From Salinivibrio kushneri (GTDB lineage: Bacteria; Pseudomonadota; Gammaproteobacteria; Enterobacterales; Vibrionaceae), in contig NZ_CP040021.1 of NCBI RefSeq assembly GCF_005280275.1, forward strand, positions 2,567,001 through 2,631,000: 64,000 nt of DNA, in the 5' to 3' direction. Shown in pieces: positions 1 through 9,487 of this stretch; the stretch's first letter is position 1; the number at the start of each line of letters is the position of its first letter. A program made the translations under genes and the position numbers. The notes below the pieces were generated by a model, which worked only from the letters and a program-made list of their open reading frames with translations, searched no databases and had not been told where the DNA came from.

Positions 1-739
1 CAAACTGGCCTTTGTGTGCACTACGCGCGCGCTTTGGTAAATACTGTTCAATCCAGTCGTCGCAAACAAGGTAGCCGGCGGGTGTGCACTGACGCGAGAA
101 CGCCGTCGCCACGTTCAAGCCCGCGAACAATAATTTACCGCGATAAGAGACAGCTTGGCCGGTGAGTAATCCTTGTTTTAACGCAATCAAGGTGACGGTC
201 ATATCCGCATCAATGGCCGCGCCTTTCACGCAGCCACTATTGGCACAAAGCCCAGAAGGAATATCTACCGCCACCACAGGTACATCCGCGAGGTTGATAG
301 CGCTGATCGCCTGCGCAAACGTTCCCTCCACGGCACGCGATAATCCAGTGCCCAAGATAGCATCGACCACGACATCAAACTGGCTGATGGTGGGTGGGTG
401 TTCCACATAGCTACCACCACAATCTTGCCACTCTTGCCAAGCAGTCGCCGCATCCCCCTCCAGTTTATTTGGGGTCACTAACGACCAGACGGTAACGTTC
501 AACCCTGCGGATTTGGCAAGCCGCGCAATCACATAACCATCACCCGCGTTATTCCCGGCGCCACATACGATTAATAGTCTGGCCGCATTGGGATAATGTT
601 GATTAATACAGTCAAACACTGACTGTCCCGCGCGTAGCATTAACTGATACAGGGGAATCGACAATGCACGCGCGACCGCTTGCTCGCCTTCTCGAACTTG
701 CTCTGCGCGATAGAAACTCTGTGGTAAACTTGTTGCCAT
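1..739 (-). CDS. nnr: NAD(P)HX epimerase / ADP-dependent dehydratase, N-terminal part (cut by left edge)
   Basis: Bifunctional repair enzyme for hydrated NADH and NADPH: the N-terminal YjeF_N domain epimerises NAD(P)HX, and the C-terminal carbohydrate-kinase-like domain dehydrates it. Only about the first 246 codons lie in the window, which covers the epimerase domain. The translation starts MATSLPQSFYRAEQVREGEQ and holds the typical glycine-rich segment CGAGNNAGDGYVIAR at about residues 60-74, then VDAILGTGLSR and VDIPSGLCANSG. The start is ATG at 739-737, preceded by GGAGGCACTTA, a strong ribosome binding site. It is divergent from queG with 53 bases between starts, the same arrangement as E. 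coli yjeF/yjeS. The rest of the gene and its usual partner tsaE would lie to the left. Confidence 0.93.
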   Translation of the reverse strand, partial: MATSLPQSFYRAEQVREGEQAVARALSIPLYQLMLRAGQSVFDCINQHYPNAARLLIVCGAGNNAGDGYVIARLAKSAGLNVTVWSLVTPNKLEGDAATAWQEWQDCGGSYVEHPPTISQFDVVVDAILGTGLSRAVEGTFAQAISAINLADVPVVAVDIPSGLCANSGCVKGAAIDADMTVTLIALKQGLLTGQAVSYRGKLLFAGLNVATAFSRQCTPAGYLVCDDWIEQYLPKRARSAHKGQF

Positions 740-792
740 TAAGTGCCTCCATTGATTGTTCTGCACCACCCAAGGCCTCAGGATCTACCGCT

Positions 793-1947
793 ATGTCGCA
801 ACCCAAGTCCGATGCATCCATTGATTTCGACCACCTCGCCCAACGTATCAAGCAATGGGGGCAAGCGCTAGGCTTCCAGCAGGTGGGGATCACGGATGTT
901 GATCTCAAGCAACATGAAGCGCAATTACAGCGCTGGCTTGATAACGGCTATCACGGTGAGATGGCGTGGATGGCCAGACATGGCATGATGCGCGCGCGCC
1001 CCGATGAGTTAGTGCCAGGCACGGTACGCGTGATCAGTGTGCGGATGAACTACTTACCCCCCAATGCCGGTTTTGCGCATACGCTGGCGCATCCAGAGCT
1101 TGGGTACATTAGCCGTTACTCTTTGGGACGGGACTACCATAAATTGATCCGCAACCGCTTAAAAAAGCTTGGACAACAGATTGAACAAGCGGTCGGCCCC
1201 TATGGTTACCGCCCTTTCGTCGACTCCGCGCCAGTCCTTGAGCGTCCTCTAGCGGAAAAGGCAGGACTGGGTTGGACAGGCAAACACTCCCTGATCCTCA
1301 ATGATGAAACGGGATCCTGGTTCTTCCTCGGTGAGTTATTGGTGGATCTTCCTTTACCTGTCGACACCCCTGTCGAGAATCAATGCGGTAAATGTGTTGC
1401 CTGCATGACCAGCTGTCCCACTCAAGCGATCATCGCAGAGGGCGTGGTCGACGCCCGTCGCTGCATTTCCTACCTGACCATCGAATATGACGGCGTGATC
1501 CCCTTAGAATTTCGCCATGCCATCGGTAACCGTATCTATGGTTGCGATGACTGCCAGTTGGTTTGCCCGTTTAACCGGGAGGCCGAACTGACCTTAGAGG
1601 CCGACTTCCACTGTCGCCCCAGCCTTGATCAGCAGCCGCTCACCACGCTTTTCAACTGGGATGAAGACACTTTTTTATCGCTAACCCAAGGCTCAGCAGT
1701 ACGCCGGATAGGGATTAAAAAATGGCGGCGCAACTTGGCTATTGCGATGGGTAATGCCCCCTTCGATCAGGCGATCATCGATAGTCTCAAGGCGCGGCTC
1801 GGTGAGGACGAGCTGGTTGACGAACATATTCACTGGGCGCTCAGCGAGCAAGAGAAAAAACGACAGCGTATTGATGTCAAAACGCTACCCACAGGGACGC
1901 GTCGTCTCGTGCGCATCATAGAAAAAGGATTGCCTCGTGACGCTTAA
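793..1947 (+). CDS. queG: Epoxyqueuosine reductase QueG
   Basis: Reduces epoxyqueuosine to queuosine at the wobble base of GUN-anticodon tRNAs, using cobalamin and two [4Fe-4S] clusters; cytoplasmic. The 384-residue product is close to E. coli QueG (379). Two ferredoxin-like cysteine sets are visible: CGKCVACMTSCPTQAI (about residues 198-213) and CDDCQLVCPFN (about 254-264). The segments LGWTGKHSLILN and GSWFFLGELL are typical of the family. The frame is open further upstream (to 664), but that part overlaps the divergent nnr gene; ATG 793 (MSQPKSDASIDF) matches the family length and leaves a separate intergenic promoter region. No terminator is evident downstream. Confidence 0.94.
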   Translation: MSQPKSDASIDFDHLAQRIKQWGQALGFQQVGITDVDLKQHEAQLQRWLDNGYHGEMAWMARHGMMRARPDELVPGTVRVISVRMNYLPPNAGFAHTLAHPELGYISRYSLGRDYHKLIRNRLKKLGQQIEQAVGPYGYRPFVDSAPVLERPLAEKAGLGWTGKHSLILNDETGSWFFLGELLVDLPLPVDTPVENQCGKCVACMTSCPTQAIIAEGVVDARRCISYLTIEYDGVIPLEFRHAIGNRIYGCDDCQLVCPFNREAELTLEADFHCRPSLDQQPLTTLFNWDEDTFLSLTQGSAVRRIGIKKWRRNLAIAMGNAPFDQAIIDSLKARLGEDELVDEHIHWALSEQEKKRQRIDVKTLPTGTRRLVRIIEKGLPRDA

Positions 1948-1986
1948 TCAGGGCTTACAAGCAGAAAGATGATGCTATTCACATAA

Positions 1987-2274
1987 TGTGGAAAACCGTC
2001 ACGCAATGCGCATTTATGGTGCGCTTTTTGATAGTTAAACACATTGATGGTGCATTAAGCGAGCAAGATCACGTAAGTGAATAACACTGTGGAAAAGCGT
2101 TAGCTAACCTGAAAGAAAAGCCTAAATATCCCTTACCTTACAATCATTTACGGTATTTTTGTATTTATTGCACGTGTGCAACATAGATACCGTGCCTGAT
2201 GATAAGATAACCAGCACTATACACAGCAACAAATCCATTAACTGGTTTATCCACAGCGCTTGACCTGTGGATAA
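1987..2274. promoter_or_regulatory. Cluster of four DnaA-box-like 9-mers in the queG-tRNA-Gly intergenic region
   Basis: The 470-base stretch 1948-2417 has no convincing gene. It holds two perfect DnaA-box 9-mers (TTATCCACA) in inverted orientation at 2247-2255 (+) and 2266-2274 (-), 10 bases apart. Two one-mismatch boxes (TTTTCCACA, minus strand) lie at 1987-1995 and 2088-2096. The region is AT-rich. It could titrate or bind DnaA. The inverted pair could also fold as a 9-bp hairpin at the 3' side of the tRNA transcript, but no T-tract follows on either strand, so it is a poor terminator. Role inferred only from motif matches. Confidence 0.45.
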
Positions 2275-2417
2275 GTCTGTGCAGTGTTGGTAAAAAACCG
2301 CGCCACCATGCGCTTTCAGAGAAAGCATGGGCAGATGGGATTTGTGTAAGAAATGATGCTTCACAGCATTAAAGATGGCGCTATCTTAAACGCCACACTG
2401 GTGGTTAACCAAGTGAT

Positions 2418-2493
2418 TGGAGCGACACACGGGGTTCGAACCCGTGACCTCAACCTTGGCAAGGTTGCGCTCTACCAGCTGAGCTAGTGTCGC
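2418..2493 (-). tRNA. tRNA-Gly(GCC), copy 1 (type GCGACAC)
   Basis: 76 nt including encoded CCA. On the minus strand it begins GCGACACTAGCTCAGCTGG, has anticodon loop CTTGCCAAG (GCC anticodon), and its acceptor stem GCGACAC pairs with GTGTCGC. T-arm: CGGGTTCGAACCCG. It is the last gene of a four-copy array read from the promoter at 2842-2869. Identical in stem type to the copy at 2618-2693. Confidence 0.97.
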
Positions 2494-2511
2494 TTATTCC
2501 GAATTGTTGTT

Positions 2512-2587
2512 TGGAGCGACATACGAGGTTCGAACTCGTGACCTCAACCTTGGCAAGGTTGCGCTCTACCAGCTGAGCTAATGTCGC
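2512..2587 (-). tRNA. tRNA-Gly(GCC), copy 2 (type GCGACAT)
   Basis: 76 nt with encoded CCA and anticodon GCC. The acceptor stem is GCGACAT/ATGTCGC and the T-arm CGAGTTCGAACTCG. Both differ from copies 1 and 3 by compensated base-pair changes, so the fold is kept. Spacer to copy 1 is 18 bases. Confidence 0.97.
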
Positions 2588-2617
2588 ATTGCTGATGCAT
2601 TACATCGCATTTTAATT

Positions 2618-2693
2618 TGGAGCGACACACGGGGTTCGAACCCGTGACCTCAACCTTGGCAAGGTTGCGCTCTACCAGCTGAGCTAGTGTCGC
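2618..2693 (-). tRNA. tRNA-Gly(GCC), copy 3 (type GCGACAC)
   Basis: 76 nt with encoded CCA, anticodon GCC and acceptor stem GCGACAC/GTGTCGC. The tRNA sequence matches copy 1, which suggests that the array arose by duplication of a two-gene unit. Confidence 0.97.
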
Positions 2694-2731
2694 TTAGATC
2701 GACCTGATCAATTTCAGATCGAGACTAAATT

Positions 2732-2807
2732 TGGAGCGACATACGAGGTTCGAACTCGTGACCTCAACCTTGGCAAGGTTGCGCTCTACCAGCTGAGCTA
2801 ATGTCGC
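2732..2807 (-). tRNA. tRNA-Gly(GCC), copy 4 (type GCGACAT), promoter-proximal
   Basis: 76 nt with encoded CCA, anticodon GCC and acceptor stem GCGACAT/ATGTCGC. The tRNA sequence matches copy 2. It is the first gene of the array, about 35 bases from the -10 box. E. coli has three tRNA-Gly(GCC) genes (glyVXY) at the same place between orn and queG. Confidence 0.97.
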
Positions 2808-2841
2808 TTTCAACAGACGTTTCACGTCGTTAGGGCTGCGA

Positions 2842-2869
2842 ATTATACGAAGAAAAAACCGGGTTGCAA
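2842..2869 (-). promoter_or_regulatory. Sigma-70 promoter of the tRNA-Gly array
   Basis: On the minus strand: -35 TTGCAA (2869-2864), 16-base spacer, perfect -10 TATAAT (2847-2842), then a discriminator TCGCAGCCC rich in G and C, as in stringently controlled stable-RNA promoters. A/T-rich sequence lies upstream. Confidence 0.8.
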
Positions 2870-2939
2870 GTGCTGATGAGCAAAATTTTGGTTTTTTCTT
2901 TTAATCGCTCAAAAGAGCATCAGATCGATGACTGACTCA

Positions 2940-3485
2940 TCAGATCGTTAAGATCCTCTCGCGATAGAAGCGTAATTCTGCAATTGATTCTCGGATGTCG
3001 TCAAGCGCTAAATGGGTTCCCTGTTTAGAGAAATCATTCAACACCTCTGGTTGCCATCGACGTACCAGCTCTTTTAACGTGCTCACATCCACGGTGCGGT
3101 AATGAAAATAGCGCTCAAGTGCTGGCATGTGTCGGTAGAGGAAGCGCCGATCCTGTCCCACACTATTACCGCAAATCGGTGACGCGCCAGACGGTACCCA
3201 TTGCGATAAGAATGCGATGGTTTGCTCAATGGCGGTTTGTTCATCAATATCACTCTGTTGTACGCGCGCCACTAAGCCAGACTGGCTATGCGTTCGCGTG
3301 CACCAATCATCCATTTTGTCGAGCTCACTTTGCGGTTGATGTATCGCCAGCACGGGCCCTTCCGCCAGAATATTCAACTGTGCGTCCGTCACAACGGTCG
3401 CGATCTCAATGATCTTATGGGTATCCGGATCTAGCCCTGTCATTTCCAGATCAATCCAGATTAAATTGTTTTCACTGAACGCCAT
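2940..3485 (-). CDS. orn: Oligoribonuclease
   Basis: 3'-5' exoribonuclease of the DEDDh superfamily that degrades RNA dinucleotides (including pGpG) to mononucleotides; cytoplasmic and usually essential. Length 181 residues, equal to E. coli Orn. Visible motifs: [20 protein letters not shown] (ExoI, Asp-Glu near residues 12-14), the central [15 protein letters not shown] (ExoII) and [10 protein letters not shown] (ExoIII, His-Asp). The start is ATG 3485 (MAFSENN). An upstream in-frame extension to 3521 lacks family support and runs into the divergent rsgA promoter region. Divergent from rsgA, as in E. coli. Confidence 0.97.
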   Translation of the reverse strand: MAFSENNLIWIDLEMTGLDPDTHKIIEIATVVTDAQLNILAEGPVLAIHQPQSELDKMDDWCTRTHSQSGLVARVQQSDIDEQTAIEQTIAFLSQWVPSGASPICGNSVGQDRRFLYRHMPALERYFHYRTVDVSTLKELVRRWQPEVLNDFSKQGTHLALDDIRESIAELRFYRERILTI

Positions 3486-3564
3486 TGAACTTGCCTTTTT
3501 TATCGATAAACCATGTATCATACTGTGCTTGATATGAAAGCCAACTTAACCGATAAGAGTCAAC

Positions 3565-4617
3565 GTGGCAAAAAAGAAAAAACTGACGAAGGGTCAACTG
3601 CGACGGGTAAGATCCAACCAACAACGCCGGATCAAAGACAAAGATACCGATCGGCAATGGGACGATGCCGCGCTAGAATCCGCACGGGAAGGGCGGGTTA
3701 TCACGCGGTTTGGCCAGCATGCCGATATTGAAGATCCCGACACAGGTAAGATACATAGATGCAATATTCGCCGCACTGTCCATAGTTTGGTCACGGGCGA
3801 TCGTGTCGTATGGCGACCCGGAAAAGAAGCGCTCGATGGCTTTGCCGGCGTTGTGGAAGCGGTGCATGAGCGTGACTCCGTGCTCACTCGTCCCGACTAT
3901 TACGATGGGGTCAAGCCAGTAGCCGCAAACATTGATCAAGTGGTGATCGTGGCCGCTATTTTACCTGAGCTGTCGACCAACATTATCGATCGTTATCTGA
4001 TTGCCTGTGAAGCACTGGATATCGCCCCCCTGATTGTGATTAACAAGGTCGATTTGTTGGATGAAGAAGGCCATGAGATGGTCGATGATCTGCTCGATAT
4101 TTATCGAGATATTGGTTATCCCCTCGTGATGGTCAGTGCGGACTCGGGCGAAGGCATGTCAGCGTTGATGACACACCTAGACCAGCATGTGAGTGTTTTT
4201 GTTGGGCAATCCGGCGTCGGGAAGTCCAGTTTGGTCAATACCCTACTCCCTGATGTGCACGCACATACGCATCAGGTGTCAGAAAATTCAGGGCTTGGTC
4301 AACACACCACCACCGCCGCTCGCTTGTATCATTTTGATCAAGGCGGCGATCTGATTGACTCCCCCGGCGTCCGTGAGTTTGGCTTGTGGCATTTAGAGCC
4401 GGAACAAATTGCTCATGGCTTTGTCGAATTTCGTGATTATTTAGGTGGCTGTAAGTTCCGCGATTGCAAACATGGCGATGATCCGGGGTGTCTACTGCGA
4501 CAAGCGGTCGAAGACGGGCACATTAGTGTCGAACGTTTTGATAGCTACCATCGCATCATTGAGAGCATGAAAGAAGCCAAAGACAACCGTCAGTTCTCTC
4601 GTAATAAGCAACACTGA
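3565..4617 (+). CDS. rsgA: Ribosome small-subunit maturation GTPase RsgA
   Basis: Circularly permuted GTPase that checks late 30S subunit maturation. 350 residues, same length as E. coli RsgA. Order seen: basic N-terminus ([15 protein letters not shown]), OB-fold ([19 protein letters not shown]), G4 motif INKVD, then G1 GQSGVGKSS and G3 DSPGVREFG in the permuted order, and a C-terminal zinc-binding segment ([16 protein letters not shown]). It starts at GTG 3565, which fits the family N-terminus. psd follows after 92 bases on the same strand; no terminator is visible between them. Confidence 0.97.
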   Translation: MAKKKKLTKGQLRRVRSNQQRRIKDKDTDRQWDDAALESAREGRVITRFGQHADIEDPDTGKIHRCNIRRTVHSLVTGDRVVWRPGKEALDGFAGVVEAVHERDSVLTRPDYYDGVKPVAANIDQVVIVAAILPELSTNIIDRYLIACEALDIAPLIVINKVDLLDEEGHEMVDDLLDIYRDIGYPLVMVSADSGEGMSALMTHLDQHVSVFVGQSGVGKSSLVNTLLPDVHAHTHQVSENSGLGQHTTTAARLYHFDQGGDLIDSPGVREFGLWHLEPEQIAHGFVEFRDYLGGCKFRDCKHGDDPGCLLRQAVEDGHISVERFDSYHRIIESMKEAKDNRQFSRNKQH

Positions 4618-4709
4618 GCGACTGTCACTTCACTCAGATCCGCGACACGGCGCGCCCGTATAAGCGCGTCACTGGCATCATCAACCCAACAAATGGTTAG
4701 GACTACACT

Positions 4710-5573
4710 GTGCGAGACGATTTGAAAGTCGGCCTACAATATCTTACGCCGAAACACGCGTTAACCCGATTAATGGGCAAACTTGCGAGCTTAAAAGGTG
4801 GCTGGTTAACCACTGCAGTCATCAAGTGGTTTATCAAGCAATATCACGTCGATATGAGCGAAGCGAAAGTCAGCGATCCGAGTTACTATCGCACCTTCAA
4901 CGATTTTTTCGTCCGTGAGCTGAAGCCCGCACTACGCCCAATCGATGGCGACGAGACAACACTGATCTTTCCGGCTGACGCCTGTGTCAGCCAAGCAGGC
5001 GCGATTGAACAGGGTCGTTTGATTCAAGCGAAAGGCCATAGCTTCTCACTGACTGAACTTATCGGTGGCGATGACAGCTTAGCAGCAAAGTTTGATCAGG
5101 GAGAGTTCGCCACCTTATACCTCTCTCCCCGCGATTATCACCGCGTCCACATGCCGTGTGACGGCGTATTGCGAGAGATGATCTATATTCCTGGCGATTT
5201 GTTTTCAGTGAATCCACTGACGGCAGAAAACGTACCAAACCTCTTTGCGCGGAATGAGCGCGTGGTGTGCGTCTTTGATACTGCATTTGGACCCATGGCG
5301 CAAATATTGGTCGGCGCCACCATTGTTGGCAGTATCGAAACCACCTGGGCCGGGACGGTGACCCCGCCAACCGGTGGCAGTATTCGTCGTTGGCAATATC
5401 CAACCGACGGTGAGCAGGCGATGCACTTTTCTCAAGGAGAGGAAATGGGCCGATTCAAACTGGGCTCTACCGTGATTAACCTCTTCCCCAAAGGGGCGGT
5501 ACGCTTTGATGATGCCGTCATACCCGGTGAGCCAACACAATTAGGGCAAGCTTACGCACATTGCCAGCACTAG
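4710..5573 (+). CDS. psd: Phosphatidylserine decarboxylase proenzyme
   Basis: Makes phosphatidylethanolamine from phosphatidylserine at the inner membrane. The proenzyme cleaves itself at an LGST motif to create a pyruvoyl prosthetic group. [11 protein letters not shown] is present with the predicted cut between Gly252 and Ser253, leaving a 35-residue alpha chain. [14 protein letters not shown] (catalytic Asp/His region) is intact. 287 residues, shorter than E. coli Psd (322) because the variable C-terminal tail is missing. Starts at GTG 4710. A strong intrinsic terminator follows at 5605. Synteny rsgA-psd is as in E. coli, but mscM is absent. Confidence 0.96.
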   Translation: MRDDLKVGLQYLTPKHALTRLMGKLASLKGGWLTTAVIKWFIKQYHVDMSEAKVSDPSYYRTFNDFFVRELKPALRPIDGDETTLIFPADACVSQAGAIEQGRLIQAKGHSFSLTELIGGDDSLAAKFDQGEFATLYLSPRDYHRVHMPCDGVLREMIYIPGDLFSVNPLTAENVPNLFARNERVVCVFDTAFGPMAQILVGATIVGSIETTWAGTVTPPTGGSIRRWQYPTDGEQAMHFSQGEEMGRFKLGSTVINLFPKGAVRFDDAVIPGEPTQLGQAYAHCQH

Positions 5574-5604
5574 CTCCCGCTAAAAATCTAGAAAAATGTG
5601 AAAT

Positions 5605-5629
5605 ATGGGGCATTTATGCCCCTTTTTTG
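5605..5629 (+). terminator. Intrinsic terminator after psd
   Basis: Stem GGGGCA/TGCCCC with loop TTTA at 5607-5622, followed by six T residues. Confidence 0.85.
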
Positions 5630-5772
5630 TGTGGAAATTCGGATATTTTTCCCGTTAATTCAAGATAAAGCACCGTATCATAAAGATATTCTATTTCTGA
5701 TAACAAGGCGCACGCGAGTCTTCGCGTCTCAGGCGGAACGCGCTCGCCCACCCATGACGAAGGAGCGTATTT

Positions 5773-7179
5773 GTGGTCAATGCTCGTCTTATCAAATTGC
5801 TGGTCGCCCTCGGCTTACCGCTGTTATTACTGTTAGCCCCTACCGATTGGTTACCCATTGCTAACCTCACTATCATTCAGCACCGTTTATTGGCGATCTT
5901 TCTGATGGCGGCCTTGCTGTGGGTTCTTGAGCCTGTGCCTGTTTTTTCGACGTCTTTATTGATAATCACACTACAACTAGTGATGATATCTGATAAAGGC
6001 TTACACTGGTTTCGCGGTATCACACAGCATCACCCCCGCGGAGACTTAATTCCTTATACCGACATTCTCAGCGCCTTTTCATCCCCTATCATTATTCTGT
6101 TTATGGGCGGGTTTTCACTGGCTATTGCCGCGTCAAAATATGAACTCGACATCAATTTGGCACGTGTGCTGTTAAGGCCGTTTGGTCAACACCCTAAATT
6201 TATCATGCTTGGCCTGATGCTGATTACCGCGGTATTTTCGATGTTTATGTCCAATACGGCCACCACGGTGATGATGCTAGCCCTATTAACACCCATTATC
6301 GCGGTTTTACCCAAAGGGGATCCTTTGGTCAAGGCACTTGTGCTGTGTATTCCCGTGGCGGCGAATACCGGTGGTATTGCCACCCCTATCGGCACACCGC
6401 CTAACGCCATTGCGTTACAGTATCTAACCGGGGAATACAAAGTCTCTTTTCTGGGCTGGATGCAAATGGGGCTGCCTTTTGTCATTGTTCAACTCACCTT
6501 CGCTTGGTGGCTATTACAACGGCTCTTTCAGAGTCAACATACCCGCGTGAATCTTGCTTTAGAGGGACGCTTTTTACAAAGCTGGCAGGCGTATACTGTC
6601 TATATCACCTTCGCCCTCACGATCGTGCTGTGGCTCACCACCAGTTTGCATGGCATGAACACTTATGTGGTGGCGGTAATTCCACTGGCGATTTTTACCC
6701 TCACCGGCATTATTGGTAAGCCAGAACTTAAACAAATCAACTGGGATGTATTGTGGCTGGTTGCCGGCGGGATTGCGATGGGGATCGCGCTCGACCAAAC
6801 CGGTCTCGCCGCGGCGCTCGCCCATGCGGTCGACTACAGCCTGCTTACCGCAATGACAGTGCTGGTTACCTTATCGATTATCTGCTGGCTGATGGCAAAC
6901 TTTATGTCTAATACAGCGACCGCTAACCTCTTAATGCCGATAGCCGCAGCCATTGCTTCCTCCATGCCCGCACTGGCAAGCATTGGCGGTATGCAAGGTC
7001 TATTAATTGTCGTCGCCTTCTCGGCCTCCTTGGGGATGATACTGCCAGTTTCGACGCCACCCAACTCCTTGGCGTATTCAACTGGCTTTATCAGCAGTCA
7101 AGATTTGGTCAAAGTCGGTCTGATCTTAGGCATAAGCGGCTTAGGCCTAGTTTACAGCGCGGTTGTCTTACTTACGTGA
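5773..7179 (+). CDS. SLC13/DASS-family sodium:dicarboxylate (or sulfate) symporter
   Basis: Inner-membrane carrier of the divalent anion:Na+ symporter family. 468 residues, about 11-12 hydrophobic segments. The paired SNT signatures of the two inverted repeats are present: MFMSNTATTVMM near residue 160 and NFMSNTATANLLMP near residue 378. Also seen: NTGGIATPIGTPPNAIALQ and the C-terminal LPVSTPPNSLAYSTGF. The substrate is probably a C4 dicarboxylate, judged from the family and from the fumarate/aspartate genes nearby, but the sequence alone does not fix it. Start GTG 5773 is chosen for the strong AAGGAG 8 bases upstream. Transcribed alone, between the psd terminator and the chemoreceptors. 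Confidence 0.88.
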   Translation: MVNARLIKLLVALGLPLLLLLAPTDWLPIANLTIIQHRLLAIFLMAALLWVLEPVPVFSTSLLIITLQLVMISDKGLHWFRGITQHHPRGDLIPYTDILSAFSSPIIILFMGGFSLAIAASKYELDINLARVLLRPFGQHPKFIMLGLMLITAVFSMFMSNTATTVMMLALLTPIIAVLPKGDPLVKALVLCIPVAANTGGIATPIGTPPNAIALQYLTGEYKVSFLGWMQMGLPFVIVQLTFAWWLLQRLFQSQHTRVNLALEGRFLQSWQAYTVYITFALTIVLWLTTSLHGMNTYVVAVIPLAIFTLTGIIGKPELKQINWDVLWLVAGGIAMGIALDQTGLAAALAHAVDYSLLTAMTVLVTLSIICWLMANFMSNTATANLLMPIAAAIASSMPALASIGGMQGLLIVVAFSASLGMILPVSTPPNSLAYSTGFISSQDLVKVGLILGISGLGLVYSAVVLLT

Positions 7180-7346
7180 CATGCGTTTAACAATTGAGAA
7201 ATAAAAGCGATAAATTCGCCTCATTCTGTGTAAGTGGATATTTTTCATCGAGTAAAAATGGGATAACACTGATGATGTGAGTAAGAAAGCCAGCTGAGCG
7301 TTGAGGATAAACCCATTTTTTGCAAAATTCTTTATCCCTCATTGAC

Positions 7347-7373
7347 TCAAGCTTTCTACAATTAAGCAGATAC
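7347..7373 (+). promoter_or_regulatory. Probable sigma-28 (FliA) promoter of the first chemoreceptor
   Basis: TCAAGCTT, 11 bases, then GCAGATAC; close to the flagellar sigma-28 pattern TAAAGTTT-N11-GCCGATAA. It lies 47 bases before the start codon at 7420. The rest of 7180-7419 shows nothing else of note. Confidence 0.5.
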
Positions 7374-7419
7374 TCAATAAGAAAGTATCATCAATACGTG
7401 GTAGTACGAGGGATCTTTA

Positions 7420-9306
7420 ATGAAATTCACCATCAAGACCAAAATATTGCTTGCTGTTGCTTTGGTCGTTGCCTTAGTCAGTGCCGTACAGGCATGGTTT
7501 TCTGTTAATCAATTGGAACAAGAGACGCAACAAAACGTCACTGAACAAATGCGCGATGTCGGTCTTTCCACCAGCAACTTTATCGAGGAGTGGCTAGATA
7601 TTCGCAGCGACATGCTGGTTGCCAATGTGCCATTGATTGCGACACAACCCAATGTTGATCGAGAACTCTTATTAACCAAACGCCAAGGTGACTTTCTCAC
7701 CGTTTACGCCGGCTTTGCCGATGGCTCTGTTGCTTATGGTGACAAAACGGAGAGCTGGCCAGCCAATTACGATCCACGAACGCGACCTTGGTACAAACAA
7801 GCCAACGCCGCCAATGAACTAATCATCACCCCGCCTTATGTCGATGCTAATGGTGCCGGCATGGTGATCAGTTTTGCTAAATCGTTCAATCAACGCTATG
7901 AAGGCGTCATCGCGGCCGATCTTTCCGTTGATGCCATTGTGCAAGAAGTGCTCAATGTGCGGTTGCCCAATCAAGGCTTTGCTTTTTTAGTTGATAGTCA
8001 CAACAACGTCGTCGCTTATCGGGATACCGCGCTCAGTACCAAAGCGCTCACCGAGGTTGACGATGAGCTCACCCCCGCTTTTATCCAACAGGCACGTAAC
8101 AGTGATGCACTCGCGACCATTACCTTTGACGGCGATGACAGAGAAAAACTGCTCGCCGTGACGCCCGTTGAAGGCGCTGACTGGAGCCTTGGCGTGGTAC
8201 AAGACAAAAAGTTAGCGTTTGCGTCTGTCTCAGAGCAGATTGTTTCCACCTTGGTGACGTCAGTGATTCTCTTTGTGATCATTGCATTGATTGCCGGTGC
8301 CCTTATTCACCGGATGTTGGCACCGCTAACCCAACTCACCCATGCAGTAAGCTCACTGTCAAAAGGCAGTGGGGATCTGACTCAGCGCCTTGATATTGTT
8401 CGTAAAGATGAAATCGGTGAGTTAGCCGGACACGTCAATGCGTTCCTGGAACAGTTACAAGCGATGATAGGCCGCAGCGTCACCCAGAGTGTGACCTTGT
8501 CTGACAGAGCCGACCAATGCCGCAACCTCGCCCACCAATCCAGTAGCTTGGTGGGTCAGCAGCAAGGCGATGTGGATCAAATTGCTACCGCCATCCATGA
8601 GATGTCGACCACGGCCAACGAAGTGGCCAGTAACGCCGAACAAACCGCTCGCTCAGCCCAAGAGGCAGAGGGCTCATGCCGTGACGGCCTAGAAGTGGTG
8701 GAGAACAACCGTGATGCTATTACCCAACTGGCAGAGCAAGTCGAGCAAGCGACGGATGTGATCCGTGAATTGGATACCAACTCACAAAGCATCAACCAAA
8801 TTATCTCCACCATTCAGGATATTGCCGAACAAACCAACCTACTCGCGCTTAACGCCGCCATTGAGGCAGCTCGTGCCGGTGAACAAGGGCGTGGCTTTGC
8901 TGTGGTCGCCGATGAAGTGCGTGTGTTGAGCCAGCGCACTCATGACTCCACGGAAGAGATCCGTAACATGATTGAAACGCTACAAAACACCACTCAACGC
9001 GCAGTGGATGGCATGACCCAAAGTAATGATATGGCGACCTCGAGCGTCGAGCGCGCCGCCTCTGCGAGCGAGAAACTCAACGAAATTACCCGTGCCATTG
9101 GCGATATTTCGGAGATGGCTGCACAAATTGCCAGCGCGGCTGAAGAGCAGCGTGCAGTGACCGAAGATATCAACCGTAATACCCAAGCGGTGCGTGACCT
9201 CTCGTTAGAGATCCACCAAAAATCCAATGAAACGGGCGAGCAAGGTGAGCAAATGGCGCAAGACGCGCAAGAAATGCACAACGACCTCTCCAAGTTCAAA
9301 GTATAA
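7420..9306 (+). CDS. Methyl-accepting chemotaxis protein, dCache_1 type, predicted amino-acid sensor
   Basis: Transmembrane chemoreceptor feeding the CheA/CheW pathway. 628 residues: TM1 about 7-27, periplasmic dCache_1 about 30-275, TM2 about 276-300, HAMP about 300-355, then a long cytoplasmic signalling coiled coil. The hairpin tip [20 protein letters not shown] is near residues 469-490. The sensor holds YDPRTRPWY, then PPYVD at the spacing of the dCache amino-acid-binding motif (Tyr, Arg, Trp-Tyr, Tyr-x-Asp) and a later Asp in AADLS. An L-amino-acid ligand is therefore likely (inference). No C-terminal CheR-binding pentapeptide is seen; the protein ends DLSKFKV. Tandem paralogue of the next gene. 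Confidence 0.93.
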   Translation: MKFTIKTKILLAVALVVALVSAVQAWFSVNQLEQETQQNVTEQMRDVGLSTSNFIEEWLDIRSDMLVANVPLIATQPNVDRELLLTKRQGDFLTVYAGFADGSVAYGDKTESWPANYDPRTRPWYKQANAANELIITPPYVDANGAGMVISFAKSFNQRYEGVIAADLSVDAIVQEVLNVRLPNQGFAFLVDSHNNVVAYRDTALSTKALTEVDDELTPAFIQQARNSDALATITFDGDDREKLLAVTPVEGADWSLGVVQDKKLAFASVSEQIVSTLVTSVILFVIIALIAGALIHRMLAPLTQLTHAVSSLSKGSGDLTQRLDIVRKDEIGELAGHVNAFLEQLQAMIGRSVTQSVTLSDRADQCRNLAHQSSSLVGQQQGDVDQIATAIHEMSTTANEVASNAEQTARSAQEAEGSCRDGLEVVENNRDAITQLAEQVEQATDVIRELDTNSQSINQIISTIQDIAEQTNLLALNAAIEAARAGEQGRGFAVVADEVRVLSQRTHDSTEEIRNMIETLQNTTQRAVDGMTQSNDMATSSVERAASASEKLNEITRAIGDISEMAAQIASAAEEQRAVTEDINRNTQAVRDLSLEIHQKSNETGEQGEQMAQDAQEMHNDLSKFKV

Positions 9307-9319
9307 CTTGAGCCACCGC

Positions 9320-9345
9320 AGTCTGCCTGCCAAGGTAGGCAGACT
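9320..9345 (+). terminator. Hairpin between the two chemoreceptor genes
   Basis: AGTCTGCCT and AGGCAGACT form a 9-bp stem with an 8-base loop, 14 bases after the first stop codon. No T-tract follows, so it may be an attenuating or 3'-protecting hairpin rather than a full terminator. Confidence 0.45.
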
Positions 9346-9487
9346 GTCACTGGCAGAAAGATCACAAATTCATCCTTCTTCTCTCTCTTCACCGCTTTTA
9401 TGACCACATTTTGTCTGATCGATCCAACTATAGTGCAAACGTTGCGTATACACTTGTGACACTTTTCAACGAGATGGAAATGTGTCT

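Noticed and set aside
2122-2364. 80-codon open frame on the minus strand in the queG-tRNA gap
   Set aside because: No ribosome binding site, no family resemblance, odd composition; it covers the DnaA-box region.
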